From assembly GCF_018987265.1 (NCBI RefSeq), contig NZ_CP076853.1:806001-870000 (forward strand): a DNA stretch of 64,000 nt, in the 5' to 3' direction. Source of the DNA: Rhizobium sp. WYJ-E13. GTDB taxonomy: Bacteria > Pseudomonadota > Alphaproteobacteria > Rhizobiales > Rhizobiaceae. The notes beneath the pieces are model-generated. The model saw only the letters and a list, made by a program, of their open reading frames with translations, was not told the DNA's origin and did not search any database. Positions 42,666 to 51,939 of the stretch are shown piece after piece (position 1 is the first letter of the stretch; each line of letters opens with the position of its first letter). Made by a program: the position numbers and the translations under genes.

Positions 42666-43070
42666 ATGGCCCGTGTCACAGTAGAAGATTGCATTGACAA
42701 GGTAGAGAACCGCTTCGAACTGGTTCTGCTCGCCAGCCACCGCGCCCGGCTGATTTCCCAGGGTGCATCGATTACCATCGATCGCGACAACGACAAGAAT
42801 CCGGTTGTGGCTCTGCGCGAAATCGCCGATGAGACTCTGTCGCCTGATGACCTGAAGGAAGACCTGATCCACTCGCTGCAGAAGCACGTGGAAGTGGACG
42901 AGCCCGAGCCCGATCCGGCAAGCCTGATCGCCGCCGGCGCTGCTGCCTCTGCCGACAGCGAAGAGCAGGACGATCTGCCGGAAACGATCACCTTCGACCA
43001 GATGTCGGAAGAAGAGCTTCTGGCCGGCATCGAAGGTCTCGTCCCGCCGGAAAAGAGCGACGATTACTAA
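42666..43070 (+). CDS. rpoZ: RNA polymerase omega subunit
   Basis: 134 residues. [28 protein letters not shown] and [40 protein letters not shown] match alphaproteobacterial omega, which binds the beta-prime subunit and can carry a ppGpp site. The C-terminal acidic tail of about 50 residues is usual in Rhizobiales. AGGACAGG precedes the ATG. It sits directly before rsh, linking omega and ppGpp metabolism; an intrinsic terminator separates them. Confidence 0.95.
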   Translation: MARVTVEDCIDKVENRFELVLLASHRARLISQGASITIDRDNDKNPVVALREIADETLSPDDLKEDLIHSLQKHVEVDEPEPDPASLIAAGAAASADSEEQDDLPETITFDQMSEEELLAGIEGLVPPEKSDDY

Positions 43071-43180
43071 GCGCATCCCTGGCCGTTATCTGGTCGGGGC
43101 TTCCTGCGCGGCAAAAGATCGACGATTACCAATCATCAATCTTGCGCCTGTAGAGCTTAGGCATAATATTGCCCATGTGT

Positions 43181-43212
43181 GCGCCAATCTGCGATTGGCG
43201 CGCTTTTATTTT
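43181..43212 (+). terminator. Terminator hairpin between rpoZ and rsh
   Basis: Perfect 9-bp stem GCGCCAATC / GATTGGCGC with a TGC loop, followed by gcttttatttta. The rsh ribosome site (GGAG) begins only about 3 nt after this tract, so the hairpin is also the 5' edge of the rsh gene. A -10-like CATAAT lies at 43162-43167. Confidence 0.8.
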
Positions 43213-43229
43213 ATTGGAGTGGCTTTGGA

Positions 43230-45464
43230 ATGATGCGGCAGTACGAGCTCGTGGAGCGGGTTCAGAAATACAAGCCCGATGCCAACGAAGCTCTGCTGAA
43301 CAAAGCCTATGTCTACGCCATGCAGAAGCATGGGCAGCAGAAGCGGGCGAGCGGCGATCCCTATATCTCGCATCCGCTCGAAGTGGCCGCCATCCTGACC
43401 GACATGCATCTCGATGAATCGACGATTGCAGTCGCCCTCCTGCACGACACGATCGAGGATACGACGGCGACCCGCGCCGAAATCGACGAACTCTTCGGGG
43501 AGGATATCGGCCGTCTCGTCGAAGGCCTGACGAAGATCAAGAAGCTCGACCTCGTCACCAAGAAGGCCAAGCAGGCGGAAAACCTTCGTAAGCTCCTGCT
43601 TGCCATTTCCGATGACGTGCGCGTCCTGCTCGTCAAGCTCGCCGACCGTCTCCACAACATGCGCACCCTCGACCATATGTCGCAGGAAAAACGCGCGCGC
43701 ATTTCCGAAGAGACGATGGAGATCTATGGGCCGCTTGCCGGCCGCATGGGTATGCAGGACATGCGCGAGGAACTGGAGGAGCTCTCCTTCCGGCACATGA
43801 ACCCCGAAGCCTATGAGACCGTCACCAAGCGCCTCGAGGAACTGTCGAAGCGCAACGAGGGGCTGGTCAAGAAGATCGAGGCTGAACTGCGCGACCTGCT
43901 GATCGCCAGCGGGCTGACGAGCGCCTATGTGAAGGGGCGCCAGAAGAAGCCCTATTCGGTCTTCCGCAAGATGCAGTCGAAGTCGCTCTCCTTCGAACAG
44001 CTTTCCGATGTCTACGGTTTCCGCATCATCGTCGAGGATATCCCCTCCTGCTATCGCGCGCTCGGCATCGTCCATACCCGCTGGCGCGTCGTTCCCGGCC
44101 GCTTCAAGGACTATATCTCGACGCCGAAGCAGAACGATTATCGGTCGCTGCACACCACCATCGTCGGCCCGTCGATGCAGCGCATCGAGCTGCAGATCCG
44201 CACCAAGCGCATGCACGAGATCGCCGAGTTCGGTATCGCCGCCCATACGCTCTACAAGGATGGCGCCACCAATGCGGACGGCGATATCCTCTCGCGGGAA
44301 AGCAACGCCTATTCCTGGTTGCGCCACACGATCGAGGCTCTGGCCGAAGGCGACAGCCCGGAAGAATTCCTCGAACATACCAAGCTCGAGCTGTTTCAGG
44401 ACCAGGTCTTCTGTTTCACGCCGAAGGGCAAGCTGATCGCGCTGCCGCGCGGTGCCACCCCCATCGACTTCGCCTATGCCGTTCACACCAATATCGGCGA
44501 CACGACCGTCGGCGCCAAGATCAATGGCCGCATCATGCCGCTGGTGACCCGCCTCAACAATGGCGACGAGGTGGAGATCATCCGCTCCGGCGTGCAGGTG
44601 CCGCCGGCTGCCTGGGAGGAAATTGTCGTCACCGGAAAGGCGCGCGCCGCCATCCGCCGCGCGACGCGCATGGCGATCCGCAAGCAATATGCCGGCCTCG
44701 GCCACCGCATTCTCGAGCGCACCTTCGAGCGCGCCGGCAAGATCTTCTCGCGCGACGCCATGAAGCCGGCGCTGCACCGCCTCGGGCAGAAGGATGTGGA
44801 AGACGCGATCGCCGCCGTCGGCCGCGGTGAGATGTCCTCGCTCGACGTGTTGCGTGCCGTCTATCCCGACCATCAGGACGAGCGCGTCACCGTCAAGCCG
44901 GCCGGCGACGAGGGCTGGTTCAATGTCCGCAGCGCCGCGGGCATGATCTTCAAGATTCCCGGCAAGACCAAGGCCGGTCTCGATGGCGAGCGCGCCTCCA
45001 CCGAGAGCGATCCCGATATCGTGCCGATCCGCGGGCTCTCCGGCAATGTCGGCGTCAAGTTTTCGCCGACCGGCGCCGTACCCGGCGATCGCATCGTCGG
45101 CATCATGGAAAAGGGCAAGGGCATTACCATCTATCCCATCCAGTCGCCGGCGTTGCAGCGCTTCGATGACCAACCGGACCGCTGGATCGACGTGCGCTGG
45201 GATCTCGACGAAGCCAACAAGTCCCGCTTCACGGCCCGCATCCTGGTCAACGCGCTGAACGAACCCGGCACGCTCGCCAAGGTGGCGCAGACGGTGGCAA
45301 GCCTCGACGTCAACATCCGCATGCTGAATACGGTGCGGGCGGCGACCGACTTCACCGAAATGATGCTGGAAGTGGAGGTGTGGGACCTGCGTCAGCTCAA
45401 CCAGCTTCTCGCCCAGCTCAAGGACCTGGAATGCATCGCGACGGTCCGGCGTCTCTATGAGTAG
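43230..45464 (+). CDS. rsh: Bifunctional (p)ppGpp synthase/hydrolase (RSH)
   Basis: 744 residues, the single long Rel/SpoT of alphaproteobacteria. Domains in order: HD hydrolase (about 30-180; HPLEVAAIL, LHDTIEDTTAT), synthetase (about 225-340; FRIIVEDIPSCYRALGIVH, DYRSLHTTIVG), TGS (about 395-455; CFTPKGKLIALPRGATPIDFAYAVHT), and C-terminal ACT (about 665-744; NEPGTLAKVAQTVASLDVNIRML). Hydrolase and synthetase motifs are both intact. Start is ATG 43230 (or 43233). It governs the stringent response and, in rhizobia, symbiosis. Confidence 0.95.
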   Translation: MMRQYELVERVQKYKPDANEALLNKAYVYAMQKHGQQKRASGDPYISHPLEVAAILTDMHLDESTIAVALLHDTIEDTTATRAEIDELFGEDIGRLVEGLTKIKKLDLVTKKAKQAENLRKLLLAISDDVRVLLVKLADRLHNMRTLDHMSQEKRARISEETMEIYGPLAGRMGMQDMREELEELSFRHMNPEAYETVTKRLEELSKRNEGLVKKIEAELRDLLIASGLTSAYVKGRQKKPYSVFRKMQSKSLSFEQLSDVYGFRIIVEDIPSCYRALGIVHTRWRVVPGRFKDYISTPKQNDYRSLHTTIVGPSMQRIELQIRTKRMHEIAEFGIAAHTLYKDGATNADGDILSRESNAYSWLRHTIEALAEGDSPEEFLEHTKLELFQDQVFCFTPKGKLIALPRGATPIDFAYAVHTNIGDTTVGAKINGRIMPLVTRLNNGDEVEIIRSGVQVPPAAWEEIVVTGKARAAIRRATRMAIRKQYAGLGHRILERTFERAGKIFSRDAMKPALHRLGQKDVEDAIAAVGRGEMSSLDVLRAVYPDHQDERVTVKPAGDEGWFNVRSAAGMIFKIPGKTKAGLDGERASTESDPDIVPIRGLSGNVGVKFSPTGAVPGDRIVGIMEKGKGITIYPIQSPALQRFDDQPDRWIDVRWDLDEANKSRFTARILVNALNEPGTLAKVAQTVASLDVNIRMLNTVRAATDFTEMMLEVEVWDLRQLNQLLAQLKDLECIATVRRLYE

Positions 45465-45659
45465 GATTTCATTAAATTATTGCCGCTCGCGGAATTGCGA
45501 TTTGCACATTTTGTGATCATTTAACGGCCGAGCCGGCACATCGAAATGGCAAGACATGCGTCATTTGCATGGCTGCGTTCAGGTTACAGCGTTGGTAATT
45601 AACCATTGCCGCGACTATCTTCTGGTCATCAAGAAATGAAACGAAGATGAGGCAAAGCA

Positions 45660-45809
45660 ATGTTTGAACCGATCAGAAAGTTCGCCCGCGCCCTTCGCGC
45701 TCCGACCGCTCAGGAACGTGAAATGGCATATCTCAACGGCTCGCAGGACCGTATTGATCTTGAATATCGTCAGCGCCAGGTCGATCGCGGCATCTTCCGC
45801 AATCGCTGA
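45660..45809 (+). CDS. DUF3563 small protein, 49 aa
   Basis: A 49-residue protein starting MFEPIRKFARALRAPTAQER, with EMAYLNGSQDRIDLEYRQRQ and ending FRNR. This is the typical short, basic DUF3563 pattern common in rhizobia. GAGG lies 8 nt before the ATG. Function unknown. It stands alone after rsh. Confidence 0.8.
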   Translation: MFEPIRKFARALRAPTAQEREMAYLNGSQDRIDLEYRQRQVDRGIFRNR

Positions 45810-45954
45810 TCGCTGAGATATACTTGACGCAAGGAAGGGGGCGCTATGCATGATCAACGCCCCTTGGAAGAAAAGAAAAAGAGACGGCCTGTTTGTTAAG
45901 CGGTTCCATTTGCCGCTCTTGTCATTGTCATGTGCGCTGCACTAAATACGCGCC

Positions 45955-46545
45955 ATGTTATTTCGCCGTCGCAAACCAGCAGGATTTAAAGAAAAGCTGC
46001 GGGAGCTTCTATGGCCCCGAAAAGGTTTTCTGCGCCCTGCACGCTATATCATGATGCGCGTTCTGCGCCTGTCAGCTTCGCCGCATGCCGTTGCGGTGGG
46101 CGTCGCCGCGGGTGTCTTCGTTTCGTGGACACCCTTTATCGGCGTGCATTTCGTCATGGCCTTCGTCATCACCTATTTCCTGTCGGGAAACATGGTGGCC
46201 GCGGCCCTCGGCTGCGCGGCTTTCGGCAATCCGCTGACCTATCCCTTCATCTGGGGCATCACCTGGGAAGTCGGTCACCTCCTGCTCAGCCGCCAGGATC
46301 AGATGGGCGGACAGACGATCGATCTCGCCGAACTCTTTCATAAGCTGCACTTCACCGAGCTTTGGAAACCGGTCCTGGAGCCGATGCTGATCGGCGCCAT
46401 CCCGCCGGCTGCTCTCACCTCGGTTGCGCTTTATGCGCTGACATTCTACACCGTCAGGGGTTTTCAGACGCGCCGCCGTGCGCGGCTTATGGAGCGTGCG
46501 CGTCTTCGGTTCGCCGATCCCGCCACCGAGATGCCGACCCTCTGA
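45955..46545 (+). CDS. DUF2062 membrane protein
   Basis: 196 residues. A basic N-terminus is followed by RYIMMRVLRLSASPHAVAVGVAAGVFVSWTPFIGVHF, then GNPLTYPFIWGITWEVG, the DUF2062 hallmarks, and a C-terminal helix (residues about 145-170). Inner-membrane protein of unknown function. No ribosome site precedes the ATG (actaaatacgcgcc), so a leaderless or weakly initiated message is possible. Forms a short cluster with acpS. Confidence 0.83.
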   Translation: MLFRRRKPAGFKEKLRELLWPRKGFLRPARYIMMRVLRLSASPHAVAVGVAAGVFVSWTPFIGVHFVMAFVITYFLSGNMVAAALGCAAFGNPLTYPFIWGITWEVGHLLLSRQDQMGGQTIDLAELFHKLHFTELWKPVLEPMLIGAIPPAALTSVALYALTFYTVRGFQTRRRARLMERARLRFADPATEMPTL

Positions 46546-46579
46546 GCCCGAAGCAGAACCATCCTGAAAGGCCTCTCGC

Positions 46580-46984
46580 ATGATCATCGGCATTGGCAGC
46601 GACCTCATCGACATCCGCCGCGTGGAAAAATCCATCGAGCGTTTTGGTGACCGCTTCACGCATCGCTGTTTCACCGAGATCGAGCGTGCCCGCTCGGATC
46701 GCCGCGCCAACCGCGCCGAATCCTACGCCAAGCGCTTCGCCGCCAAGGAGGCCTGCTCCAAGGCGCTCGGCACGGGACTTTCGCAGGGCGTTTTCTGGAA
46801 GGATATGGGCGTGGTCAACCTTCCGAGCGGGAAACCGACCATGCAATTGACGGGTGGCGCCTCCGTTGTCCTTCAGGCCATGCTGCCGGCGGGGCACAAG
46901 GCCGCCATTCATTTGACAATAACCGATGATTATCCCTTGGCTCAGGCTTTTGTGATCATCGAGGCGCTGCCGGATACCGTATGA
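46580..46984 (+). CDS. acpS: Holo-[acyl-carrier-protein] synthase
   Basis: 134 residues. It transfers 4'-phosphopantetheine from CoA to acyl carrier proteins. [22 protein letters not shown] holds the metal-binding Asp, and [18 protein letters not shown] the catalytic KEA motif. AAAGG lies before the ATG. It starts 34 nt after the DUF2062 gene. A weak hairpin, gcgac/gtcgc plus TTTT (46987-47005), follows and may trim transcription into lepB. Confidence 0.95.
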   Translation: MIIGIGSDLIDIRRVEKSIERFGDRFTHRCFTEIERARSDRRANRAESYAKRFAAKEACSKALGTGLSQGVFWKDMGVVNLPSGKPTMQLTGGASVVLQAMLPAGHKAAIHLTITDDYPLAQAFVIIEALPDTV

Positions 46985-47097
46985 TGGCGACCTCTCGTCG
47001 CTTTTAATGTCGTCGTTATTGCCGCCACCGGTCGAAGCCGCTAGAGAGAACATCAGAAAGAAATGCGCCTTGTGGCGTCTTGAAGGAATAAGACTGC

Positions 47098-47841
47098 GTG
47101 TCCGAAAAAGTCGAAGCCAAGCCGAATGCCCTGTGGGAAAATATCAAGGTTATCATCCAGGCTCTCCTCCTGGCGATGGTTATCAGGACTGTACTGTTCC
47201 AGCCCTTTACCATCCCCTCGGGCTCGATGATGCCGACCTTGCTGGTCGGCGACTATATCTTCGTCAACAAGTTCGCTTACGGCTATTCTAAATATTCGCT
47301 GCCTTTCTCGCCCGACATTTTCAGCGGCCGCATCTTCGGTTCCGATCCGAAGCGCGGCGATATCGTCGTGTTCCGTTTCCCGCCGAATCCTGATGTCGAT
47401 TACATCAAGCGCCTCGTCGGCCTTCCCGGCGACCATATCCAGGTCACCGACGGTATTCTCTACATCAACGGCAAGCCGGTTCCGAAGGTGCCGGATGGTA
47501 CTTTCAATTCCGACTACAAGCTCGATCCGGGCCAGGACGTACCGGTATTCCGCGAGACGCTGGATGATGGCAAGACCTATGACACGCTCGACCAGTCGCC
47601 GGTGTCGCGCGGCGACAACACTCGCGAGTTCATCGTTCCGGAAGGCCATTACTTCATGATGGGCGACAACCGCGACAACTCGCTCGACAGCCGCTTCGAT
47701 GTAGGCTTCGTCCCGGCGGAAAACCTTGTCGGCCGCGCCAGCGTCATCTTCTTCTCGCTCGGCAACGACACGTCCTTCCGCGAAATCTGGAAATGGCCGA
47801 CCAACATGCGTTGGGACCGCCTCTTCAAGGTTGTTGAATGA
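47098..47841 (+). CDS. lepB: Signal peptidase I
   Basis: 247 residues. One N-terminal membrane anchor (NIKVIIQALLLAMVIRTVLF) is followed by the catalytic Ser in IPSGSMMPTLLVGDY, the general-base Lys in DYIKRLVGLPGDHI, and the late motifs MMGDNRDNSLDSR and FVPAENLVGRA. It removes signal peptides at the outer face of the inner membrane. Start is GTG 47098 with AAGGAA upstream. Its stop overlaps rnc by 4 nt (ATGA), so translation is coupled. Confidence 0.95.
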   Translation: MSEKVEAKPNALWENIKVIIQALLLAMVIRTVLFQPFTIPSGSMMPTLLVGDYIFVNKFAYGYSKYSLPFSPDIFSGRIFGSDPKRGDIVVFRFPPNPDVDYIKRLVGLPGDHIQVTDGILYINGKPVPKVPDGTFNSDYKLDPGQDVPVFRETLDDGKTYDTLDQSPVSRGDNTREFIVPEGHYFMMGDNRDNSLDSRFDVGFVPAENLVGRASVIFFSLGNDTSFREIWKWPTNMRWDRLFKVVE

Positions 47842-48554
47842 GCAAGGCGCAGACGCTCTCAGCGGCGGACCGCGCAAAGCTTGAAACCCTGATCGGGCAT
47901 GAATTTGCCGAGAAGGAACGTCTGGACCGCGCGCTGACCCATGCCAGCGCGCGCACCGACAAGGGCAATTACGAGCGGCTTGAATTTCTCGGCGACAGGG
48001 TTCTTGGGCTCTGTATCGCCGATTTGCTGTTCCGCACTTTCGGGGCAGCGGCGGAGGGCGAACTTTCGGTGCGCCTGAACCAGCTTGTCAGCGCCGAGAC
48101 CTGCGCGGCAGTTGCCGATGAACTCAGTCTCCATCTCTATATCCGCACCGGCGCCGATGTGAAGAAACTCACCGGCAAGCGCATGATGAACGTGCGCGCC
48201 GATGTCGTCGAAAGCCTGATCGCTGCTCTCTATCTCGATGGCGGCCTGGAAGTCGCCCGTCGTTTCATCCTGCGCTACTGGGAGGGCAGGGCAGTGCGTG
48301 CTGATGGCGCCCGCCGTGACGCCAAGACCGAGCTGCAGGAATGGTCGCACGCCAAATATGGCGTCACCCCTGTCTACCGGGTTGAAGAACGCAGCGGACC
48401 GGATCATGATCCGCGCTTCAAGGTGACTGTAGAAGTCGCTGGCGTTGCACCGGAGACGGGAGTAGAGCGCTCCAAGCGCGCCGCAGAACAGGTCGCCGCG
48501 ACGAAAATGCTCGAGCGCGAAGGCATTTGGCAGTCGACATCTGCCGGAAATTGA
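47838..48554 (+). CDS. rnc: Ribonuclease III
   Basis: 238 residues. The nuclease domain contains the signature ERLEFLGDRVLGLCIADLLF with the metal-binding Glu/Asp, plus DVVESLIAALYLDGGLEVARRF. A double-stranded RNA-binding domain follows (about 165-235; DAKTELQEWSHAKYG, FKVTVEVAG, KRAAEQVAATKML). It processes rRNA precursors and structured mRNAs. Overlaps lepB by 4 nt and is followed by era within 10 nt: a lepB-rnc-era operon. Confidence 0.95.
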   Translation: MSKAQTLSAADRAKLETLIGHEFAEKERLDRALTHASARTDKGNYERLEFLGDRVLGLCIADLLFRTFGAAAEGELSVRLNQLVSAETCAAVADELSLHLYIRTGADVKKLTGKRMMNVRADVVESLIAALYLDGGLEVARRFILRYWEGRAVRADGARRDAKTELQEWSHAKYGVTPVYRVEERSGPDHDPRFKVTVEVAGVAPETGVERSKRAAEQVAATKMLEREGIWQSTSAGN

Positions 48555-48562
48555 CGGGATCA

Positions 48563-49504
48563 ATGACAGAAGAAAACGAAATGGCGGCTGAGAGTGCTGC
48601 TGAAAGCAATGGTACGACGCATTCGGGCTTCGTCGCCCTGATCGGCCCCACCAATGCCGGCAAATCGACGCTGGTCAATCGCCTCGTCGGCGCCAAGGTG
48701 TCGATCGTCAGCCACAAGGTACAGACGACGCGCGCCGTCGTGCGCGGCATTGCCATCCACAACAATGCGCAGATCGTCTTCATGGACACGCCCGGCATCT
48801 TCAAGCCGCGCCGCCGTCTTGATCGCGCCATGGTGACTTCTGCCTGGGGCGGCGCCAAGGATGCCGATCTCATCATGCTGCTGATCGACAGCGAGCGTGG
48901 CCTGCGCGGCGATGCCGAAGCCATCCTCGAAAGCCTGAAGGACGTTCCGCAACGGAAGATCCTGGTTCTCAACAAGATCGACCGGGTCAATCGCGAACTG
49001 CTTCTGGCGATCGCCGCCACAGCAAACCAGAAGGTCGATTTCGACCAGACCTTCATGATCTCGGCCGAAAACGGTTCCGGCTGCGACGACGTGATGGATT
49101 ATCTGGCAAGGACCCTGCCGGAAGGCCCCTGGTATTATCCTGAAGATCAGATTTCCGATCTGCCGATGCGCCAGCTTGCCGCCGAAATCACGCGCGAGAA
49201 GCTGTTCCTGCGCCTGCATCAGGAGCTTCCCTATTCCTCGCATGTCGAGACGGAGAAGTGGGAAGAGCGCAAGGACGGCTCCGTACGCATCGAACAGGTC
49301 ATCTATGTCGAGCGAGACAGCCAGAAGAAGATTGCGCTCGGCAAGGGTGGCGAAACGATCAAGGCGATCTCGTCGGCGTCACGCAAGGAATTGTCGGAAA
49401 TCCTCGAACAGCCCGTCCACCTCTTCCTGTTCGTCAAGGTGCGCGAGAACTGGGGTGATGATCCCGAGCGCTTCCGTGAAATGGGCCTCGAATTTCCGCG
49501 CTAG
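48563..49504 (+). CDS. era: GTPase Era
   Basis: 313 residues from ATG 48563, 8 nt after rnc; ATG 48581 is an alternative and the frame is open to 48527 inside rnc. G motifs: LIGPTNAGKSTLVNR (G1), MDTPGI (G3) and LNKIDRV (G4). The C-terminal KH domain includes YVERDSQKKIALGKGGETIKAISSASR. It binds 16S rRNA and acts in small-subunit assembly. The short N-terminal extension (EENEMAAESAAESNGTTH) is usual in rhizobia. Confidence 0.95.
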   Translation: MTEENEMAAESAAESNGTTHSGFVALIGPTNAGKSTLVNRLVGAKVSIVSHKVQTTRAVVRGIAIHNNAQIVFMDTPGIFKPRRRLDRAMVTSAWGGAKDADLIMLLIDSERGLRGDAEAILESLKDVPQRKILVLNKIDRVNRELLLAIAATANQKVDFDQTFMISAENGSGCDDVMDYLARTLPEGPWYYPEDQISDLPMRQLAAEITREKLFLRLHQELPYSSHVETEKWEERKDGSVRIEQVIYVERDSQKKIALGKGGETIKAISSASRKELSEILEQPVHLFLFVKVRENWGDDPERFREMGLEFPR

Positions 49505-49653
49505 TTCGACAAGAAAATTGACAACGGGCACTCAGCCCCTTGTTTCCGTGTAAAAATCGCCGCCTGTTCCAAGGAACAAATCGGCCTGCATGCGCATTGA
49601 TCTGCTAACGGCGCTGCACTCTGCAGCGCCGGTTTTGCGACGGCAGGGACAAG

Positions 49654-50406
49654 ATGGCGACGGCAAAACCTACCCATTCCTTCAAGACGCCCTGCGAGCA
49701 GTGTCCGTTGCGGTCATTGCCGCATTTCCGGGAGTTCAGCCGGGACGAGTTGGAATTCGTCTCGAAGTTCAAGAGAGGGGAACTGGCGGCCGATGCCGGC
49801 GCAACCATCCTGGTCGAAGGCGCCCACAGCGCTCACCTCTTTACCGTGCTGTCCGGCTGGGGCTTCCGCTACAAGATGCTGGAGGATGGCCGTCGGCAGA
49901 TCCTGAACTATGTCATGCCGGGCGACTTGATCGGCCTGCAGGGCACGATCATGGGCGAGATGCAGCATTCCGTGGAGGCCCTGTCGCCGGTATCGCTCTG
50001 CGTCTTCGAGCGCGACAAACTGATGACCCTTTATAACCGGCACGCCTCGCTTGCCTTCGACATAACCTGGATCGCGGCGCAGGAAGAGCGTATTCTCGAT
50101 GAACATCTCTTGAGCATCGGCCGTCGCACCGCGCTCGAAAGAGCCGCCTATCTGATTGCTTTCCTCTTCGAACGCGCCAGAAAGCTCAGCCTTTTCAACG
50201 GCCGCAATATCATTCCGATCACCCAGCAGCATATCGCCGACACACTCGGTCTATCGATCGTCCACACCAACAAGACTTTGAAAAAGCTTACGGCACGCAA
50301 CCTCATCCGCTGGCAGGAGCGTGGCTGCGAGGTGCGGGACGGCGAGGGTTTGATGCGGATGGCCGGCTGGGAAGGACTGAGCGACGGAAAACGTCCTTTC
50401 ATATAG
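49654..50406 (+). CDS. Crp/Fnr-family transcription regulator with FNR-like cysteines
   Basis: 250 residues. The cyclic-nucleotide-type sensor domain (about 30-150) and C-terminal winged helix (about 165-235; ITQQHIADTLGLSIVHTNKTLKKL) are clear. Cys14 and Cys17 (PCEQCPLR) and Cys116 keep the same 99-residue spacing as FNR ligands C23 and C122; the partner of FNR C29 is Pro23. A redox or Fe-S role is possible, though the recognition helix lacks FNR's E-S-R set, so its DNA site should differ. AGGGA precedes the ATG. Stands alone. Confidence 0.87.
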   Translation: MATAKPTHSFKTPCEQCPLRSLPHFREFSRDELEFVSKFKRGELAADAGATILVEGAHSAHLFTVLSGWGFRYKMLEDGRRQILNYVMPGDLIGLQGTIMGEMQHSVEALSPVSLCVFERDKLMTLYNRHASLAFDITWIAAQEERILDEHLLSIGRRTALERAAYLIAFLFERARKLSLFNGRNIIPITQQHIADTLGLSIVHTNKTLKKLTARNLIRWQERGCEVRDGEGLMRMAGWEGLSDGKRPFI

Positions 50407-50633
50407 CTGCTTGAGCAGCACTATGTCTTTTTTAAATGCAAAATGACGCCGGGAAAACTAAGATCGCGTCATCTTTATTCCGATTTCGTTTTTATCGACC
50501 GGACGCGAAAATGCCGCTATTCAATTGTGGTGGGCGACCACTTTCAACGCTCCAGCCGGGCGCCGACGGAATGATGTTTGCTAAAGGGGCAGGGCCGCTG
50601 CAATATTTGCGCTTCACGAGGGGCATGGAGATC

Positions 50634-51002
50634 ATGAACGCAACAACCCGTGTTCTGGTCCTTGAAGACAGTCTGATCATCGCCATGGAGGCGGAGGATA
50701 TTTTGCGTCTCGTTGGCGCCGATACCATCGATATCGCCAATAGCCTCGATCAGGCCAGGGACGCAATCCAGGTCGCAGATTACGATTTCGCGCTACTCGA
50801 CGTGAATCTCGGCGAGGCGCTGAGCTTCGATTTCGCGCGTGATCTGTCGCAGGCCAATATCCCCTTCGGCTTCGTCAGTGGCTATTCCGATACTCAGGAT
50901 TTTCCGATCGACCTTCAGGACGTGCCGCTTCTCGTCAAACCTTTCGACGAGAATGCGATGCGCGACTTCCTTCAAAAGCTTTTCCCGTCGCCGGCGGAAT
51001 GA
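50634..51002 (+). CDS. Single-domain response regulator (CheY-like receiver)
   Basis: About 122 residues, one REC domain and no output. LVLEDSLIIAMEAEDIL supplies the acidic pocket, FALLDVNLG the phospho-acceptor Asp, and LLVKPFD the conserved Lys. ATG 50634 has GGAG close upstream; ATG 50625 is equally possible, and the frame opens at 50436. No histidine kinase lies nearby, so it is an orphan phosphorelay or stress-signalling component. The 227 nt before it hold nothing recognised. Confidence 0.85.
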   Translation: MNATTRVLVLEDSLIIAMEAEDILRLVGADTIDIANSLDQARDAIQVADYDFALLDVNLGEALSFDFARDLSQANIPFGFVSGYSDTQDFPIDLQDVPLLVKPFDENAMRDFLQKLFPSPAE

Positions 51003-51056
51003 CATAGTCCGGACCTTGCTTTAGAATGAATCGGCAGACTGAAGGACGGTTTTCCG

Positions 51057-51827
51057 ATGCAATGGCAGGATCAGGCGATCATTCTTGGCGTCAAGCGCCA
51101 CGGTGAGACAAGCGTCATCGCCGAGGTGATGACGCGCGACCGCGGCCGTCACCTTGGTCTCGTTCGCTCCGGCCGTTCGCGCACCATGCAGCCGGTGCTG
51201 CAGCCCGGCAACGAGGTGGAAGTCACCTGGCGCGCCCGGCTGGATGAGCATCTCGGCGAATTCCGCCTCGAGCCGGTGAAGCTGCGCGCCGCGCGGCTGA
51301 TGGAGACGGCAACCGCCGTCTATGGTGTGCAGGCCATGGGCGCATTGCTGCGCCTGTTGCCGGAGCGCGATCCGCATCCGCATCTCTTCGAGGCGCTGGA
51401 AGTCATTCTCGATCATCTCCACAATCCCGCCGATGCCGGCGAACTCTTCGTTCGCTTCGAGCTCGCTGTGTTGAACGATCTCGGCTTCGGCCTCGACCTC
51501 TCGGAATGTGCAGCGACCGGCACCCGCACCGATCTCGCCTATGTATCGCCGAAATCCGGTCGCGCCGTCAGTCGTGGCGCCGGAGAACCCTGGGCCGACA
51601 AGATGCTGCTTTTGCCGGCCTTTCTGAGTGTTCAGGAAAACCAGGCGGCCGATTACGAGAGCCTCACGGCGGCATTCCGTCTGACTGGATTCTTTTTGCA
51701 TCGCCATGTCTATGAGCCGCGGGGCCTTGAGGCTTCGGCAGCGCGTGAGGGCTTCGTTCAGGCGGCACTCAAGGCCTTGAACCCGGCTGCACGGACGCTT
51801 TCTCGGCCGGACGGGCTTTCTGCCTGA
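51057..51827 (+). CDS. recO: DNA repair protein RecO
   Basis: 256 residues. The N-terminal OB fold [30 protein letters not shown] is typical, followed by the helical domain ([27 protein letters not shown]). Residues of the usual zinc-binding cysteines are only partly kept (SECAATGT), as in many alphaproteobacteria. It loads RecA with RecR in gap repair. AAGGA precedes the ATG. It closes the era-recO neighbourhood. Confidence 0.93.
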   Translation: MQWQDQAIILGVKRHGETSVIAEVMTRDRGRHLGLVRSGRSRTMQPVLQPGNEVEVTWRARLDEHLGEFRLEPVKLRAARLMETATAVYGVQAMGALLRLLPERDPHPHLFEALEVILDHLHNPADAGELFVRFELAVLNDLGFGLDLSECAATGTRTDLAYVSPKSGRAVSRGAGEPWADKMLLLPAFLSVQENQAADYESLTAAFRLTGFFLHRHVYEPRGLEASAAREGFVQAALKALNPAARTLSRPDGLSA

Positions 51828-51939
51828 GCGGCTTTTCATCCCTGCAAAATAGTCTTCAGTCTTGGCGGTTTACCCTTATCCCCAGCGCCCCTATCTCTCC
51901 TTCGATCAGGAAAGTCTTTAAGTGCTCGAGGAGGAAGCC

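Noticed and set aside
42433..42684. 83-codon frame before rpoZ
   Set aside because: Overlaps the rpoZ start and promoter region, with no ribosome site and odd composition.
43206..45173. 655-codon frame antisense to rsh
   Set aside because: Shadow of the highly conserved rsh gene; no family resemblance or start signal.
45846..45899. 17-codon Lys/Arg-rich frame after the DUF3563 gene
   Set aside because: Too short to support; overlaps an imperfect hairpin.
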